Of a DNA stretch of 64,000 nucleotides, positions 51,020 through 60,712 are shown in pieces; within the stretch, counting starts at the first letter, position 1, and each line of letters starts with the position of its first letter. This DNA is from Terriglobia bacterium (lineage in GTDB: Bacteria; Acidobacteriota; Terriglobia; Terriglobales; Acidobacteriaceae): positions 62,001-126,000 of the forward strand of contig JAIQGK010000008.1 in assembly GCA_020072645.1 (NCBI GenBank). Direction: 5' to 3'. The notes beneath the pieces are model-generated. The model saw only the letters and a list, made by a program, of their open reading frames with translations. It did not search any database and was not told where the DNA came from. A program made the position numbers and the translations under genes.

Positions 51020-53518
51020 CTACTGCGTTACTTTCGTTACGCCAGACGTTGCCTTGCCTCCAGCATTGGAAGTGATGGTCACCAGCGTCGGCTGAGTTAC
51101 ACCCGTAAAGATGATTGTGTAATTGTTAGGGACAGGAGGGCTCGTGGGCCCCATGACCCCAGTATAAGGTTGGCCTGTTGCGGGATCGGTGACATTCAGT
51201 GTGCATGTCAGCTGGACGTTGGGCGTGTTATCGGTTGCGTTAACCGTGAGCTGCGCCTTGCCGGTGCGATACGTCACCGAGGTTATCGTGATGGAGTCCA
51301 CCACCGTATTCACGGTCACGCCGACTGAGGCACTCGGCGACACGAGCCCGGAGGCTGAACTTGTGGCAGTCACACTGAATGTGAATGTTTGCGGACTGGT
51401 AAAGGCAGGCACGCTCGTACTGAAGGTCTGTTGTGCTCCGTTAGTTCCTGCGACCGGCGTAAGCGTAATGCCTTGCGGAGCCACCCACGTATAAGTAAGG
51501 GTTCCGTTTGCCGGATCCACGCCGCTGGCAGAGAGTGTTACCGTTGCAAAGCTCGCTACCGGGTTGGCGGGACTTGAGCTGGCACTGACCGACGGAACTG
51601 CGGGCCCTGGAGGCGGAGTAATAGGAACGCTCACCGTGGCGGTTTCCGGTGTCGTGGTGTTTCCTCCTCCCACAGTGACTTGGAAAGTAAGGTTAGTATT
51701 CGCTGCGACCGTCGGCGCCGTAAATGTGGAAGTCATTGCGCCCGGCGTGGAGAGCGTTACTACAGGATCGCCGCTGTTCACTATCTGTTTCCAGGCGTAC
51801 GGTCCATCGCTCGGCGTGCTGCCCGCCGCAGTTAACGTCACCTGAGTGCCGGCCACAATTGGACTGGCAGCAGTTGTGTAGCTCGCAACCGGGTTTGCCG
51901 GAGGAGCTGTGCCTGTGGGCCAGGTTGTGCAGGTCAGAGCAGGCGCTGCAGCGCCGGGCCAGGGATTAAGCTGCCCAATCGGCTGGTTGGCAAAGCTGCC
52001 CCATGGTCCTGAACCGTTGACCAGAAATGTGATGTCACTGAAGTCCAGCGGGACGGGAGGATCGCCAACGCCCAGATTTTCAGGAAAGATGAAGGTGAAG
52101 TTGGGTGCCTGATAACGCCCCGCGATGATTCCAAGAGTCTGGTTGTAAACTGTCGGCGGTGGATAATCAATCTGCACGCCGACGGTGCGCGCAGGGGGGA
52201 GAAAATTTCCGCCTGTCGGAAGCCAGCGGAATCGTCCCTGCACTCCGGCAAAGGGTGGTCCTGCTTCAGGCGTAAATTCAAAAGCCCAGGGCGCTCTATC
52301 TTTAATTATGCCGTTGCAATCCTGATCGACGGCGAAAATGTCCACCGGACGGCTGGAGTCCGTAGTGAACCCTTCTACCCTGGCTTTTGATGTTGCTTCC
52401 TGCGGAAACGCGGGGTTCGGAACTCCCGGAGCGCCTTGCAGCAGTACATCAATTGCAATGTAAGCAGGATCGTTGCCAGGAGAGGTATAGATTCCTACAT
52501 TGTCGATAACCGTGTGTGCAGAGATGATGCGAGCTCCATTCACATCCATTAGCGTTCCCGCATACGTAACGTAGTCACCCACTTCAAAGGGAGCGAAGAC
52601 CGACGAGTCTGTTGGCTGACTGAAACCAGAAACGGAAGAGCCGTATGGATCCATGGTGAATTTCATCAGCGGATTGCCCGATGCATCACGTGGACGGTTT
52701 TTTTGCGGGCACAGTGGATCGTTGCCCGTGGCGGGGTCCTGCCGTGGAATGCACATGGGAAACGCCGTTTGCGCGCGAACGGTCGGATTATCTTCATCGA
52801 TCGAGAAACGCACGTCAGGAGACTTGCCGATGCTGAAGCGGCCAAGTGGGTCGTTGATTTGGATTTTGTTGCCGTTCACCACCATGATGCCGTTGGCATA
52901 ATCCAATGACTCAATGAATCCCTGGCTCGAGTTCAAGGATTGCTGCGCAATGAAGATGAGTCCGGCAATGTAAGTTCCATTCACAATGTTCCCCTGGATA
53001 TGCGCTTCAAATGTCCCGGGGAGCCGCGCAGTGTCCGCCATTGCCAGGCCGCTCTCGCTTCCAGGGGCGAGAGGGTTGTATTCAAACACTTCTTCCCAAG
53101 TCAGCGTGTTTGCCGGCATTTGAAGAATGGTGTTCTGCGGAACACGGACCACATGCCCGTTGAGCTGAATCCAGCCGCCTGCCGATTTGCACCCTGCAGG
53201 CATTGGCGGATTCGTCACGGAGGGATTGCTGTTCGGCGTACAGACCGCATCGACTGACGCGAACTGTATGAAACCGGTCATGTCAAAAGGCGCTACCCCT
53301 CCCTGAGAGGCAGGCATTTTCGCCGGCTCCGGCGGTATGGTTGGTGTTTGCGCTGATGCAGCGATTGCGGTCAACATCAGCAGCGTGATTGCTAATGTGA
53401 GTAATCCGGAAGTACCAAATCGTTTCGTTTTCAATTGTTCGTACCGTCCCATCCGTTGATATTTGCGAGATTTTGGTTGCTCCTGGGGCGTGCTGAGTGG
53501 AACTATGAATCCACTCAA
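51020..53518 (-). CDS. large secreted protein with PKD/Ig-like C-terminal domains, last gene of the copper/haem cluster
   Basis: The frame opens with TTG 53518, overlapping the stop of the MauG-like gene (TTGA), giving 832 residues; ATG 53452 (MGRYEQLKTKRFG) would give 810 and places the signal peptide (LLTLAITLLMLTAIAASAQ) normally. The N-terminal 550 residues are unfamiliar, with GGWIQLNGHVVRVPQNTILQMPANTLTW and repeated beta segments, including VGDYVTYAGTLMDVNGARIISAHTV (an OB-like strand pattern). The C-terminal part has PKD/Ig-like repeats (NPVASYTTAASPIVAGTQVTL, VSASSSPANPVASFATVTLSA). Probably a cell-surface partner of the oxidase and dihaem protein encoded upstream. Confidence 0.75.
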   Translation of the reverse strand: MSGFIVPLSTPQEQPKSRKYQRMGRYEQLKTKRFGTSGLLTLAITLLMLTAIAASAQTPTIPPEPAKMPASQGGVAPFDMTGFIQFASVDAVCTPNSNPSVTNPPMPAGCKSAGGWIQLNGHVVRVPQNTILQMPANTLTWEEVFEYNPLAPGSESGLAMADTARLPGTFEAHIQGNIVNGTYIAGLIFIAQQSLNSSQGFIESLDYANGIMVVNGNKIQINDPLGRFSIGKSPDVRFSIDEDNPTVRAQTAFPMCIPRQDPATGNDPLCPQKNRPRDASGNPLMKFTMDPYGSSVSGFSQPTDSSVFAPFEVGDYVTYAGTLMDVNGARIISAHTVIDNVGIYTSPGNDPAYIAIDVLLQGAPGVPNPAFPQEATSKARVEGFTTDSSRPVDIFAVDQDCNGIIKDRAPWAFEFTPEAGPPFAGVQGRFRWLPTGGNFLPPARTVGVQIDYPPPTVYNQTLGIIAGRYQAPNFTFIFPENLGVGDPPVPLDFSDITFLVNGSGPWGSFANQPIGQLNPWPGAAAPALTCTTWPTGTAPPANPVASYTTAASPIVAGTQVTLTAAGSTPSDGPYAWKQIVNSGDPVVTLSTPGAMTSTFTAPTVAANTNLTFQVTVGGGNTTTPETATVSVPITPPPGPAVPSVSASSSPANPVASFATVTLSASGVDPANGTLTYTWVAPQGITLTPVAGTNGAQQTFSTSVPAFTSPQTFTFSVTATSSASGLVSPSASVGVTVNTVVDSITITSVTYRTGKAQLTVNATDNTPNVQLTCTLNVTDPATGQPYTGVMGPTSPPVPNNYTIIFTGVTQPTLVTITSNAGGKATSGVTKVTQ

Positions 53519-55917
53519 TGCGCCTGCAGGTTTTGTAAGAATGTTGGTATCGCTGTCCCGCCAGTCGCCCCGGTGGCAGGAATATCCAGCAACTGATCGG
53601 TTGCTCGCCCCGGGTTTTTGGCATCGTTCTGTACCGGGTAGCCGGTATTCGGATCCGGCGGGTGCCCATTCGGCACAAACAACTCTGGGTGATCAAAAGG
53701 AGCCGACTGATTCACTACTCGCGGATCCGTGAGCGCATTGCGGAGGAAGTCCACAAGGTCCGTCTTCTCCTGCATCGTGAGGCCGAGGGGAACAATGTTG
53801 GGATCGATCAGCGGAATCTGGTCGAAGCCATCCGGAAAATCTCCGCCGCGGTTGTAGAACTCCACCACCTGCTCAAGCGTCAGCTGTCCGCCGTTGTGGA
53901 AGTAGGGAGCGGTGAGAGCTATGTCCCGCAGCATGGGCGTTTTGAGAAACCCCTTTTGTGCAACATCGTCATAGCAGCTCAGGGGCGCCGCAGTGATGCC
54001 GTCTCCGGGCCGGCCGGGCACCATCACGGAGTATGTGGCATCGTTGCAGACGCGCTCGCGCTGCATTTCGGATTGCGAAAGCGGCTGTCCGACAACACCG
54101 TCCACATCAGCCAGACCTATGTCTTCGACCCCGGGACGCACTCCTATGTTGTAGAACCCATTGTCATAGACGCGCACATTGAAATCGCCCATGACCATGC
54201 GCTCCAGCGGCATGGTGGAGACATTTGCAACTGAGGCGTTCGAGAGTTCCGGCCCACCGTGGCAGGTGATGCAGCGGCCCTTGGTCTGGAAGAGCAGGAG
54301 CCCGTGCAGTTGTCCCTGCGTAAGCGGAAGAGAGCCGACCGAGTAACTGATGTTGATTGGATAAGCAGCTGGCGGTGGCACGTCGAACTGGATCGACACC
54401 GTTCCCGTTGAATAGTTGATCGTTCCGCTGGTGATCCCCACGCCGCTCACCTGTCCTGCGCCATCGTCGAACCCGAATACCTCCTGGTCACTGGCATCCA
54501 GAGTCGGGTTGAGCTCTACAACAGAAATGGTCATGGGATCAACGCCGGCGGGCAGCTGGATGGTGTAGAAATTTTTCAGGCTGTCGCCTTGCAGCACGTA
54601 TGTTTGCTGCTGGCTGAGGTACTGGTCCAGCGGAGTCTGGTTTGCAACCAGCGTGCTTTCATAAAGCTGGATGGCAATGCCCCAGAACAGAGAGAAGTTG
54701 TATTCCATTTGCGAATACGGCTTCTTCGCCACGTCAGAGGGACAGTTCTGGTTCAGGTCAGGATCAATAATGGTTTCCGTGCCGCTGTCGGAAACGCAAA
54801 CCTGCAGTCGCGATTGCCACCATTTCGGCTGGAACGCGGTTTTGATCAGTGTCTCGTAGCCGGTATCAAGTCCCAGGCCGGTATTGCTGCTGTCCTTGCC
54901 GAGTTTGCTGTCAGAGGTCTTTACCTTTTGGTTCGAGAGCGCAAGAGGGACATTACCCGACAAAGGATCCACCGTTAGCATCTTCCGCCCTATGTCGCGG
55001 AAATTGCGATTTGCAGCCGACATTTCAAACGACGCTCCTGGCGGCCCCAGAGCCTGCGAACACAGGGAAGAGTTCTGGAGCCGTACCAGGGTGGGCGTGA
55101 GCGGCGCGGATGTAGTGCTCGCCGCGAAGAAATGTGACGTTGTATCGCGTTCGCCAAACGGGTTGGCGCCGTTACAAGTATTCTGGGCGCGACCGTCCCA
55201 AAAGCTGCGATAGTTGAAAATGGCATTGATCACGCTGGGCGTATTGCGCGGCTCTACCTGCCGGGTGTCGATTTTCTTGGTGGGGTCTGTGGGGTCTGGG
55301 TAGAAGAAGATCGAGTCAGAAGTCACCGTAGTGTTTTCAGTTCCGTTGAACAAGCGGACGCTGTCAAACGCCTGGGAAAACTGTCCTTGTGAGCCCACAA
55401 TGTCATTCACATCAGAAATGGGATTGTTGCGGGTGTCGACGTTGCCTTGCTTGTGCAGAGGGAAATCACCGTCATGGTATCCGCCGAATCCGGCGCCCGC
55501 AGTTCCAGGATTCAATTTGTAATTGGGATAAATTGCACCGTTCAGATGCACCCCCATCTGGAAAGTGGTCTCCCCCGCCCTGATTCCGGGGTCCACCTCA
55601 TTCACTGCGCGGCTGTCAGCGCCCGCATTGAAATGGCATGAGGCGCATGCAGTCATGCCGTCGCTGCCGGCCTGCATGTCCCAGAAAAGTGATTTGCCCA
55701 ATTCAATGGCGGCGGCTTTATCCGCAACATAGTCGCTCAATCCCGGAACATCAGGGATGGGAACCGTACTTAGGGCCGCGAGAGGCCGGATAGGAACTAC
55801 TTTCGGAGGTGTTGCAGTGCTTTGGGCCCGCACATGACCGTAATAACCGAGTGCGAAAATCGTAGTAATGGCTAACACTGCGATTCGCAGCGCCCGATAA
55901 TATTTGTGTGAAGACAT
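53515..55917 (-). CDS. dihaem cytochrome c peroxidase/MauG-like protein
   Basis: ATG 55917 (GAGG 6 bp upstream) gives 800 residues with signal peptide (ALRIAVLAITTIFALGYYGHVRA). Two c-type haem sites are visible: CASCH (about residue 92) and CITCH (about 553), the arrangement of bacterial CCP/MauG enzymes. RNTPSVINAIFNYRSFWDGRA and FLKTPMLRDIALTAPYFHNG are hallmark segments. It is about twice the size of CcpA, with a 200-residue insert including a beta-rich section between the haem domains. It is periplasmic and probably oxidises a protein or metal substrate with the copper enzymes encoded upstream. Confidence 0.9.
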   Translation of the reverse strand: MSSHKYYRALRIAVLAITTIFALGYYGHVRAQSTATPPKVVPIRPLAALSTVPIPDVPGLSDYVADKAAAIELGKSLFWDMQAGSDGMTACASCHFNAGADSRAVNEVDPGIRAGETTFQMGVHLNGAIYPNYKLNPGTAGAGFGGYHDGDFPLHKQGNVDTRNNPISDVNDIVGSQGQFSQAFDSVRLFNGTENTTVTSDSIFFYPDPTDPTKKIDTRQVEPRNTPSVINAIFNYRSFWDGRAQNTCNGANPFGERDTTSHFFAASTTSAPLTPTLVRLQNSSLCSQALGPPGASFEMSAANRNFRDIGRKMLTVDPLSGNVPLALSNQKVKTSDSKLGKDSSNTGLGLDTGYETLIKTAFQPKWWQSRLQVCVSDSGTETIIDPDLNQNCPSDVAKKPYSQMEYNFSLFWGIAIQLYESTLVANQTPLDQYLSQQQTYVLQGDSLKNFYTIQLPAGVDPMTISVVELNPTLDASDQEVFGFDDGAGQVSGVGITSGTINYSTGTVSIQFDVPPPAAYPINISYSVGSLPLTQGQLHGLLLFQTKGRCITCHGGPELSNASVANVSTMPLERMVMGDFNVRVYDNGFYNIGVRPGVEDIGLADVDGVVGQPLSQSEMQRERVCNDATYSVMVPGRPGDGITAAPLSCYDDVAQKGFLKTPMLRDIALTAPYFHNGGQLTLEQVVEFYNRGGDFPDGFDQIPLIDPNIVPLGLTMQEKTDLVDFLRNALTDPRVVNQSAPFDHPELFVPNGHPPDPNTGYPVQNDAKNPGRATDQLLDIPATGATGGTAIPTFLQNLQAH

Positions 55918-56111
55918 TCTCATCCTCGTGCTCCGTTGTTGGCTTCACAGGAACAATCGCGGCATAGATGCCGGCGATTATGAAAGCGGCGCTCCGTTCT
56001 TTTGGAGAGCGCAACTTGCATACGGAAGTCCTGTGAGCCAGTTCGTTGAAACTCTTAAATTTTGCGTGCCACCAAGACGCGCGATGGAGGCCATTCTGTG
56101 GAAGGAATCCG

Positions 56112-57119
56112 CTAGCGATTCCTGTCGGCAACCTGCCGGCGCAAACCTTCGGTACCCTGATGTTGTGATTGTGTCTCCCGACGGGTCGCGCTTTCTTCCT
56201 GAAGGAATTTGAGAATCGCCATAACGTCTCCGTCGGCGAGCCTGAGGTTAGGCATGCGTACCTGCTTGTACTGCCTGAATAGAGCCAGAGCAGTAGGGTC
56301 CTTTTCGGCAATTACTTTGTCGGGCTCCTGAATAAAGCGCTTCAGCCAGTCACGGTTTCGTGCGGTTGTCACTCCAAGAAGATCGGGGCCAATCTTGACG
56401 CCATGTCCAACCGTATGGCAGGCGGCGCAATGGGTGGAGAAGACGTACTGGCCTGGATTCAGCTTGACGGGCTTTAGATCAGCGGAAGTTGTCTGCTTCT
56501 GGGTAGCGGAGTATTTCCAGTTGTTCAGCCAGTCACCAATCAGCGTGGCCAGGAAGCGCGGGTTGTCAGTGGCGCCATTTCGCATCCATTGCCCTGTGGG
56601 TTCGCTGCCGATCAATACGCTAGGGCTATGGCCATCACGATCATTCGGATCAGGATCGGTGTAGAGCCCGATTTTCTTGCTCAGCTGGTCAATATCCTCT
56701 TTTTTCCCCGTCAGGAACAGCCAGCCCGGGCCGGCGTGATACTTTTCCGCGTACTCTCTGAGTACCGCGGGAGTATCATGCTGCGGATCAATGCTTATGG
56801 AGTAGAAAAAAATCTGCTTGCCCACAGCATCGCCAAGCAATTTTTGCACCTGCGCCAGCCTGGCGGTCTCCAGCGGGCATGAGTCCACGCAGTGGGTATA
56901 AATAAGGTCGATGACTACGATCTTTCCGCGAACAAGATCATCATAGAACTTCACCTTCTTGCCATCCTGAGTGACCAGTTCGGTATTGGGGAAGTAATTG
57001 GCTCCCCAATGGGCGTTGTCGAACGCTTTTGCCGCGGGCGAGCGAAAGATGAAAATCAGGGCCGCAAAAGACAAGAGGGCGGCCAAGGAAAGCCCCATAC
57101 GGAATTTTGGGTGAAACAT
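56112..57119 (-). CDS. SCO1/SenC copper chaperone fused to cytochrome c
   Basis: ATG 57119 with AGGAG 7 bp upstream gives 335 residues; the frame extends to 57188 without support. After an N-terminal anchor/signal (LSLAALLSFAALIFIF) comes a thioredoxin-fold SCO domain with the copper CxxxC (THCVDSCP, about residue 77-81) and His in DGHSPSVLIG. The C-terminal domain is a monohaem cytochrome c: CAACH (about 237) and axial Met in VRMPNLRL. SCO proteins deliver copper or handle thiols; the fused haem suggests electron transfer. Located between the oxidase and MauG-like genes, it may mature or feed the multicopper oxidase. Confidence 0.92.
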   Translation of the reverse strand: MFHPKFRMGLSLAALLSFAALIFIFRSPAAKAFDNAHWGANYFPNTELVTQDGKKVKFYDDLVRGKIVVIDLIYTHCVDSCPLETARLAQVQKLLGDAVGKQIFFYSISIDPQHDTPAVLREYAEKYHAGPGWLFLTGKKEDIDQLSKKIGLYTDPDPNDRDGHSPSVLIGSEPTGQWMRNGATDNPRFLATLIGDWLNNWKYSATQKQTTSADLKPVKLNPGQYVFSTHCAACHTVGHGVKIGPDLLGVTTARNRDWLKRFIQEPDKVIAEKDPTALALFRQYKQVRMPNLRLADGDVMAILKFLQEESATRRETQSQHQGTEGLRRQVADRNR

Positions 57120-57143
57120 GAATTGCTCCTGAGTAGGAAAATT

Positions 57144-57182
57144 GCGAGCCGCCCCGCCCTGGTTTGGGCCAGGGCGGCTCGC
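57144..57182 (-). other. strong intercistronic hairpin between oxidase and SCO genes
   Basis: GCGAGCC (57144-57150), a 5-nt bulge, GCCCTGG (57156-57162), loop, CCAGGGC (57169-57175), GGCTCGC (57176-57182): 14 bp of pairing. It lies 22 bp past the oxidase stop and 25 bp before the SCO start, without a T-tract. It could stabilise the oxidase mRNA end or set differential expression within the operon. Confidence 0.6.
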
Positions 57183-57203
57183 TTTCATTCGGCGCCAAGC
57201 GTG

Positions 57204-59456
57204 TTAATACGCTGTTGGCAGCACCTCATCGGGGGTTTGGAAGGTCACGCCGGTCGGATGCGGGACGGGCGTGGGCAGGGGACGCAAGAAAGGCGCTCCG
57301 CTGTCATCCAGTTCCCATCGCAGCAACATGGCGTTGTCCTCGTGCACGGTGTTGTGGCAGTGCTCCATGAACATGCCGCCCCAATCACGGAACTGCATGG
57401 TGAGCGTTACGCTGCCGTTGGGACGCAGCCGATACACGTCTTTGCGTCCCAGTTCCCAGTCGGGTACCGTCACAGGTACGCCCGCCACGGTTCGTGAGAG
57501 GATCTGGCCTTCTTCAAAGTGGATGTGAATCGGGTGATCCCATCCACCACCGCCGTTGACCAGGTGCCACACTTCTCGTGTGCCGAATTTAGGCGCGGCA
57601 GAGAGCCGGCCGAAGTCTGCATTGAGCATTTTGCCGCCGTCGGTCGCAATGCCCCATGGTCCGGTCTGGCCACCCGCGCCAGTGATAAAGGAAGTAATTG
57701 GATCGCTTTGATTCTGCGATGCTCCACTGCCGAACACGAACGTCCGCTCGCGCGCAATCGGGATGTTCGAGAGGTCAGGGTTCGGGATCATCGTGGCAGG
57801 CACCTGGCTCTGGTCAGGCACTGCCGGATCACGCACGATCCGGAATTCCATGAACTTGCCGACGCAGGGATCAGAAGACTTCCCGGCCAGCGCGTCAGCA
57901 AGCGTGCGATCTTGTGCGGGCTTCTTGCCATCCTGATGCTCGCAAAGGTTCACAAACCATACCTTGCTCCCGACGCCGTAGCGCGAGAAATCAATCACAA
58001 TGTCATAGCGCTCGGCAATACCTTGTTCGTCGAGCGCGGTGAGCTGCACAGGATGGGGCAGCAGGTTTCCGTCATTCGCGATCTGCATGAATGTGGAACC
58101 ATCACTCAGGCAGATCTTGAAGAACCGGGAAACGCTGGCGTTCAGGATGCGGAAACGATACTTGCGCCGTTCCACTTCGAAATACGGCTTGTAGGTCAAA
58201 TTGACTGTCATGGCATCGCCCAGAAAGCCATCAAACTGGAAAATATCCATGAACAGCTGTCCATTGCTGTCCCAGGCTTTATCGGCAAGCATGAGGTTGA
58301 CGTCATAGTCCAGGTTCCCCCAGCCTTTGCCGTTCGCAGAGCCGCTGGGCAACCGCAGATTCACACCGTCGTTGACCGTTTCGTCTCCGCGATCAAGGCC
58401 GCTGTAAATATTGAACATGGCCGCGTTGCCTTTGTAGACGTTCTGCGATGTGAAGCTGAACATGTGATCGTGGAACCAGTGCGTTGACATGGTTTCATGC
58501 CAGTCCCCCGGCACCTTGTTCAGTCCACCGTTATCGGCGGGACTGCTGGCCATGGGATCCGTAGCATCAGTGTTCACGCTGAAGATGCCGGCAAGAACGA
58601 TGGGCCAGTGGTAATCATAGAACTGGCCCGGGAAGAAATACGCTCCCGTAAAACCGTCATTCTCTGCTCCGTGGTGGCCGTTGTGCTCGTGAGTGGAAAT
58701 CGTGTTTCGGCCAAAGCCATTGTTTTGGGTTATATCGAACGGCAGGCCGTTGTGGTGACGGAACAAGATGGGCTCGCCGTAACGGCCTTGCACGAGCTTG
58801 GGAGGAATTGTTCCGTTAAACGTCCAAACGGAGTTTGCATCTTGCGTGGGCATCCCAGGATGGAATTTCAGCGGTATATTGGCGGTGGGATTAATGCCGG
58901 AATTAAGATTGGAAGCGACTCCTGGGTTGTAAACCGTATTGGTAGTTGCACCTAACTGCGTCATTTCCGCGGCAACCTGCGGCGGAAATTTGTCGAACTG
59001 CTGATGTGCCCAGATTGCTCCTGGTGGTCGCCCTTCAATGGGACCAGTCAATCCAGTCTGGCCGCCAACGAGTGCGGGATTCAGCGGCTGCTGGGTTTGA
59101 TTGGCTTCCGCAGTCGGCACAGGATTCAGCGAACTTAGCGGGTTGCGTGAAATTACGTCAAAGCGTGGCATGGGCGTGGTGAATGCCTGAACGCCAAAGA
59201 GAGGACTAGCCGGCATGCCCGTGGGAATGCTGCTGGATCCCCCACTCCCGCCGCTGGCGTATGCTACAAAAGGGCTCAGACCACTGATCGGCGCCATCAT
59301 GCCAGCCGTGGTAAATAGTCCCCATTTCATCAGGTCTCGACGCGAGACCTTGCCTTGGGAATAAGCTTTCATGATCTCAGCCCGGTTCTTGCGCGCATTC
59401 TCTGCTTCTCGCACGCGGGCTTTCGATGCATTCTTTGGAAGATAGAAGATACTCAT
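57204..59456 (-). CDS. multicopper oxidase, Tat-exported
   Basis: ATG 59456 gives 750 residues starting MSIFYLPKNASKARVREAEN. A twin-arginine signal VSRRDLMKWGLFTTAG lies about 40 residues in. Copper ligands of a laccase-type enzyme are all present: STHEHNGHHG (type 3/2 HxH), HWFHDHMFS (HxH), HPIHIHFEEG (HxxHxH) and HCHNTVHEDNAMLLRWEL (HCHxxxH with Met, type 1). Domains 1 and 3 are far apart, as in CotA/bilirubin-oxidase-like or larger metal-oxidising enzymes. Substrate could be Mn(II), Cu(I) or phenolics. First gene of the minus-strand cluster with SCO-cytochrome and MauG-like genes; divergent from ECF sigma B. Confidence 0.93.
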   Translation of the reverse strand: MSIFYLPKNASKARVREAENARKNRAEIMKAYSQGKVSRRDLMKWGLFTTAGMMAPISGLSPFVAYASGGSGGSSSIPTGMPASPLFGVQAFTTPMPRFDVISRNPLSSLNPVPTAEANQTQQPLNPALVGGQTGLTGPIEGRPPGAIWAHQQFDKFPPQVAAEMTQLGATTNTVYNPGVASNLNSGINPTANIPLKFHPGMPTQDANSVWTFNGTIPPKLVQGRYGEPILFRHHNGLPFDITQNNGFGRNTISTHEHNGHHGAENDGFTGAYFFPGQFYDYHWPIVLAGIFSVNTDATDPMASSPADNGGLNKVPGDWHETMSTHWFHDHMFSFTSQNVYKGNAAMFNIYSGLDRGDETVNDGVNLRLPSGSANGKGWGNLDYDVNLMLADKAWDSNGQLFMDIFQFDGFLGDAMTVNLTYKPYFEVERRKYRFRILNASVSRFFKICLSDGSTFMQIANDGNLLPHPVQLTALDEQGIAERYDIVIDFSRYGVGSKVWFVNLCEHQDGKKPAQDRTLADALAGKSSDPCVGKFMEFRIVRDPAVPDQSQVPATMIPNPDLSNIPIARERTFVFGSGASQNQSDPITSFITGAGGQTGPWGIATDGGKMLNADFGRLSAAPKFGTREVWHLVNGGGGWDHPIHIHFEEGQILSRTVAGVPVTVPDWELGRKDVYRLRPNGSVTLTMQFRDWGGMFMEHCHNTVHEDNAMLLRWELDDSGAPFLRPLPTPVPHPTGVTFQTPDEVLPTAY

Positions 59457-59983
59457 TGTGGCTGCACTCCTGTAGACCACCGCGATCAATTGAGATCGAA
59501 TGATGCGGCGAGGTTGAGAGCTGGCAACCGGATTTCCGTCGTCCGGCGCCTAGCTCATCGCACTTGGGTAAAGACAACTCGACAGTAAACAACAGTCGTG
59601 CCAGAAGACTGTCTAGTCATCGCCTGTGAATCCAGATGTTGATCGGTGAGGATCTCACCGTTGTGTTGATTGTGGCGTACAGAGAACAAGACTCAGCGGC
59701 AACTCACATTGGGTCACCTGCCTTCCCCCGATGACCCCACAAAATCATTCCTAGGCTGGTGTTACGGACAATTACAGCGCTCGGGAATATCAAAAAAGAT
59801 TTAGAACGGAAAGTCCGTTTACCAAAGCTGAGTTCGACGAGCGTTTTCAAAAATAAAACAAAACAAATATATATCGTGACACGATATTTGCTTTGTGATA
59901 GGCTTCCCACACGCTATCCAATAGAAGGTGACTCTTTCGAGTCAATGGCCAGCGCGGGGCCAGAAGTAGGGATGTATTTAACC
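59457..59983. other. divergent promoter region between oxidase and ECF sigma B
   Basis: About 530 bp with no gene supported. AGGAG at about 59468-59472 (minus) precedes the oxidase start. It contains the operator at 59871-59887 and, 11 bp beyond it, GATAGGCT, also found beyond the operator at 61249, as a possible -10 region. A frame open from 59759 into sigma B is judged non-coding because it covers the operator. Confidence 0.5.
59871..59887. promoter_or_regulatory. perfect palindromic operator in front of ECF sigma B
   Basis: ATATCGTG (59871-59878), A, CACGATAT (59880-59887): a perfect 17-bp palindrome, equivalent to ATATCG-N5-CGATAT. The centre is 105 bp upstream of the preferred start (59984). 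Confidence 0.7.
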
Positions 59984-60712
59984 ATGGGTTTCGCAGGTGA
60001 AGTGTTTCCAGCCGTTCAGGAGAATTGCCCCACCGTTCTTTTAGAAGTTGAACTTATCCGCCGGATACAGTCCGGCGAAACGGATTTGCTGCCAGATCTT
60101 CTGGCGCCACATCTTCCCCGCATCAAGTCACTTGCTCTGGCTATCCTGCGCGATCATGCCGAAGCAGAAGACGTGATCCAGGACACAGCATTAAAGGTGA
60201 TGCTGCATTTGAAAAGCATCCAGTCAACCGATTCCTTTGGTCACTGGGTCCTGCAAATCGCGCGCAACGCCGCGCGCACGCGGCTGCGCAAGAACCGGAA
60301 GCATCTGTTCGAGCCGCTTGACCGTCAAGGCGATGAAGACGAGGGTTCATGCGCATGTGCCGTGCCCGCCGATCCACGCCCCGGTCCGCTGGCGTCAGTG
60401 GAAGAGGTGGAAATGCAGCAGGCGCTGCTGCATGCAGTCGCGAGCTTGCGAGACAACTACCGTAAAGTTTGGGAACTCGCCGGTGCAGGCGGGTCAGGTA
60501 TCGCCGAGACCGCGCGCAAACTCGGTATCACCGAGGCCAACGCAATGAGCCGTCTGCGACGCGCGCGACGCAAATTGCGGGAAATCCTGGCGCCCATGCT
60601 GACGCAATGTGCCGTTTGCCGTCGGCCTCTGCACGCACAAGAGAAGCTGAAGAAAGAGACTGATTTTACACTTAGCAGTGCTGAGAGCATGGAGAACGAT
60701 GCGGCAGCGTGA
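59984..60712 (+). CDS. ECF sigma factor B
   Basis: ATG 59984 (MGFAGEVFPAVQENCPTVLLE), chosen by alignment with sigma A, gives 242 residues. ATGs at 59972 and 59945 are in frame but fall in the leader that is out of frame in sigma A. Region 2 (AEAEDVIQDTALKVM, FGHWVLQIARNAARTRLRK) and region 4 (LRDNYRKVWELAGAGG, LGITEANAMSRLRRARRKL) match sigma A almost residue for residue. The tail has QCAVCRRPLHA (CxxC) in place of HCDACHSLHP. No anti-sigma gene is adjacent. Together the two factors flank the copper/haem cluster and probably control it and the secreted paralogues. Confidence 0.88.
   Translation: MGFAGEVFPAVQENCPTVLLEVELIRRIQSGETDLLPDLLAPHLPRIKSLALAILRDHAEAEDVIQDTALKVMLHLKSIQSTDSFGHWVLQIARNAARTRLRKNRKHLFEPLDRQGDEDEGSCACAVPADPRPGPLASVEEVEMQQALLHAVASLRDNYRKVWELAGAGGSGIAETARKLGITEANAMSRLRRARRKLREILAPMLTQCAVCRRPLHAQEKLKKETDFTLSSAESMENDAAA

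Noticed and set aside
59759-59983. N-terminal extension of ECF sigma B
   Set aside because: Contains the palindromic operator and a leader that is out of frame in the paralogue.
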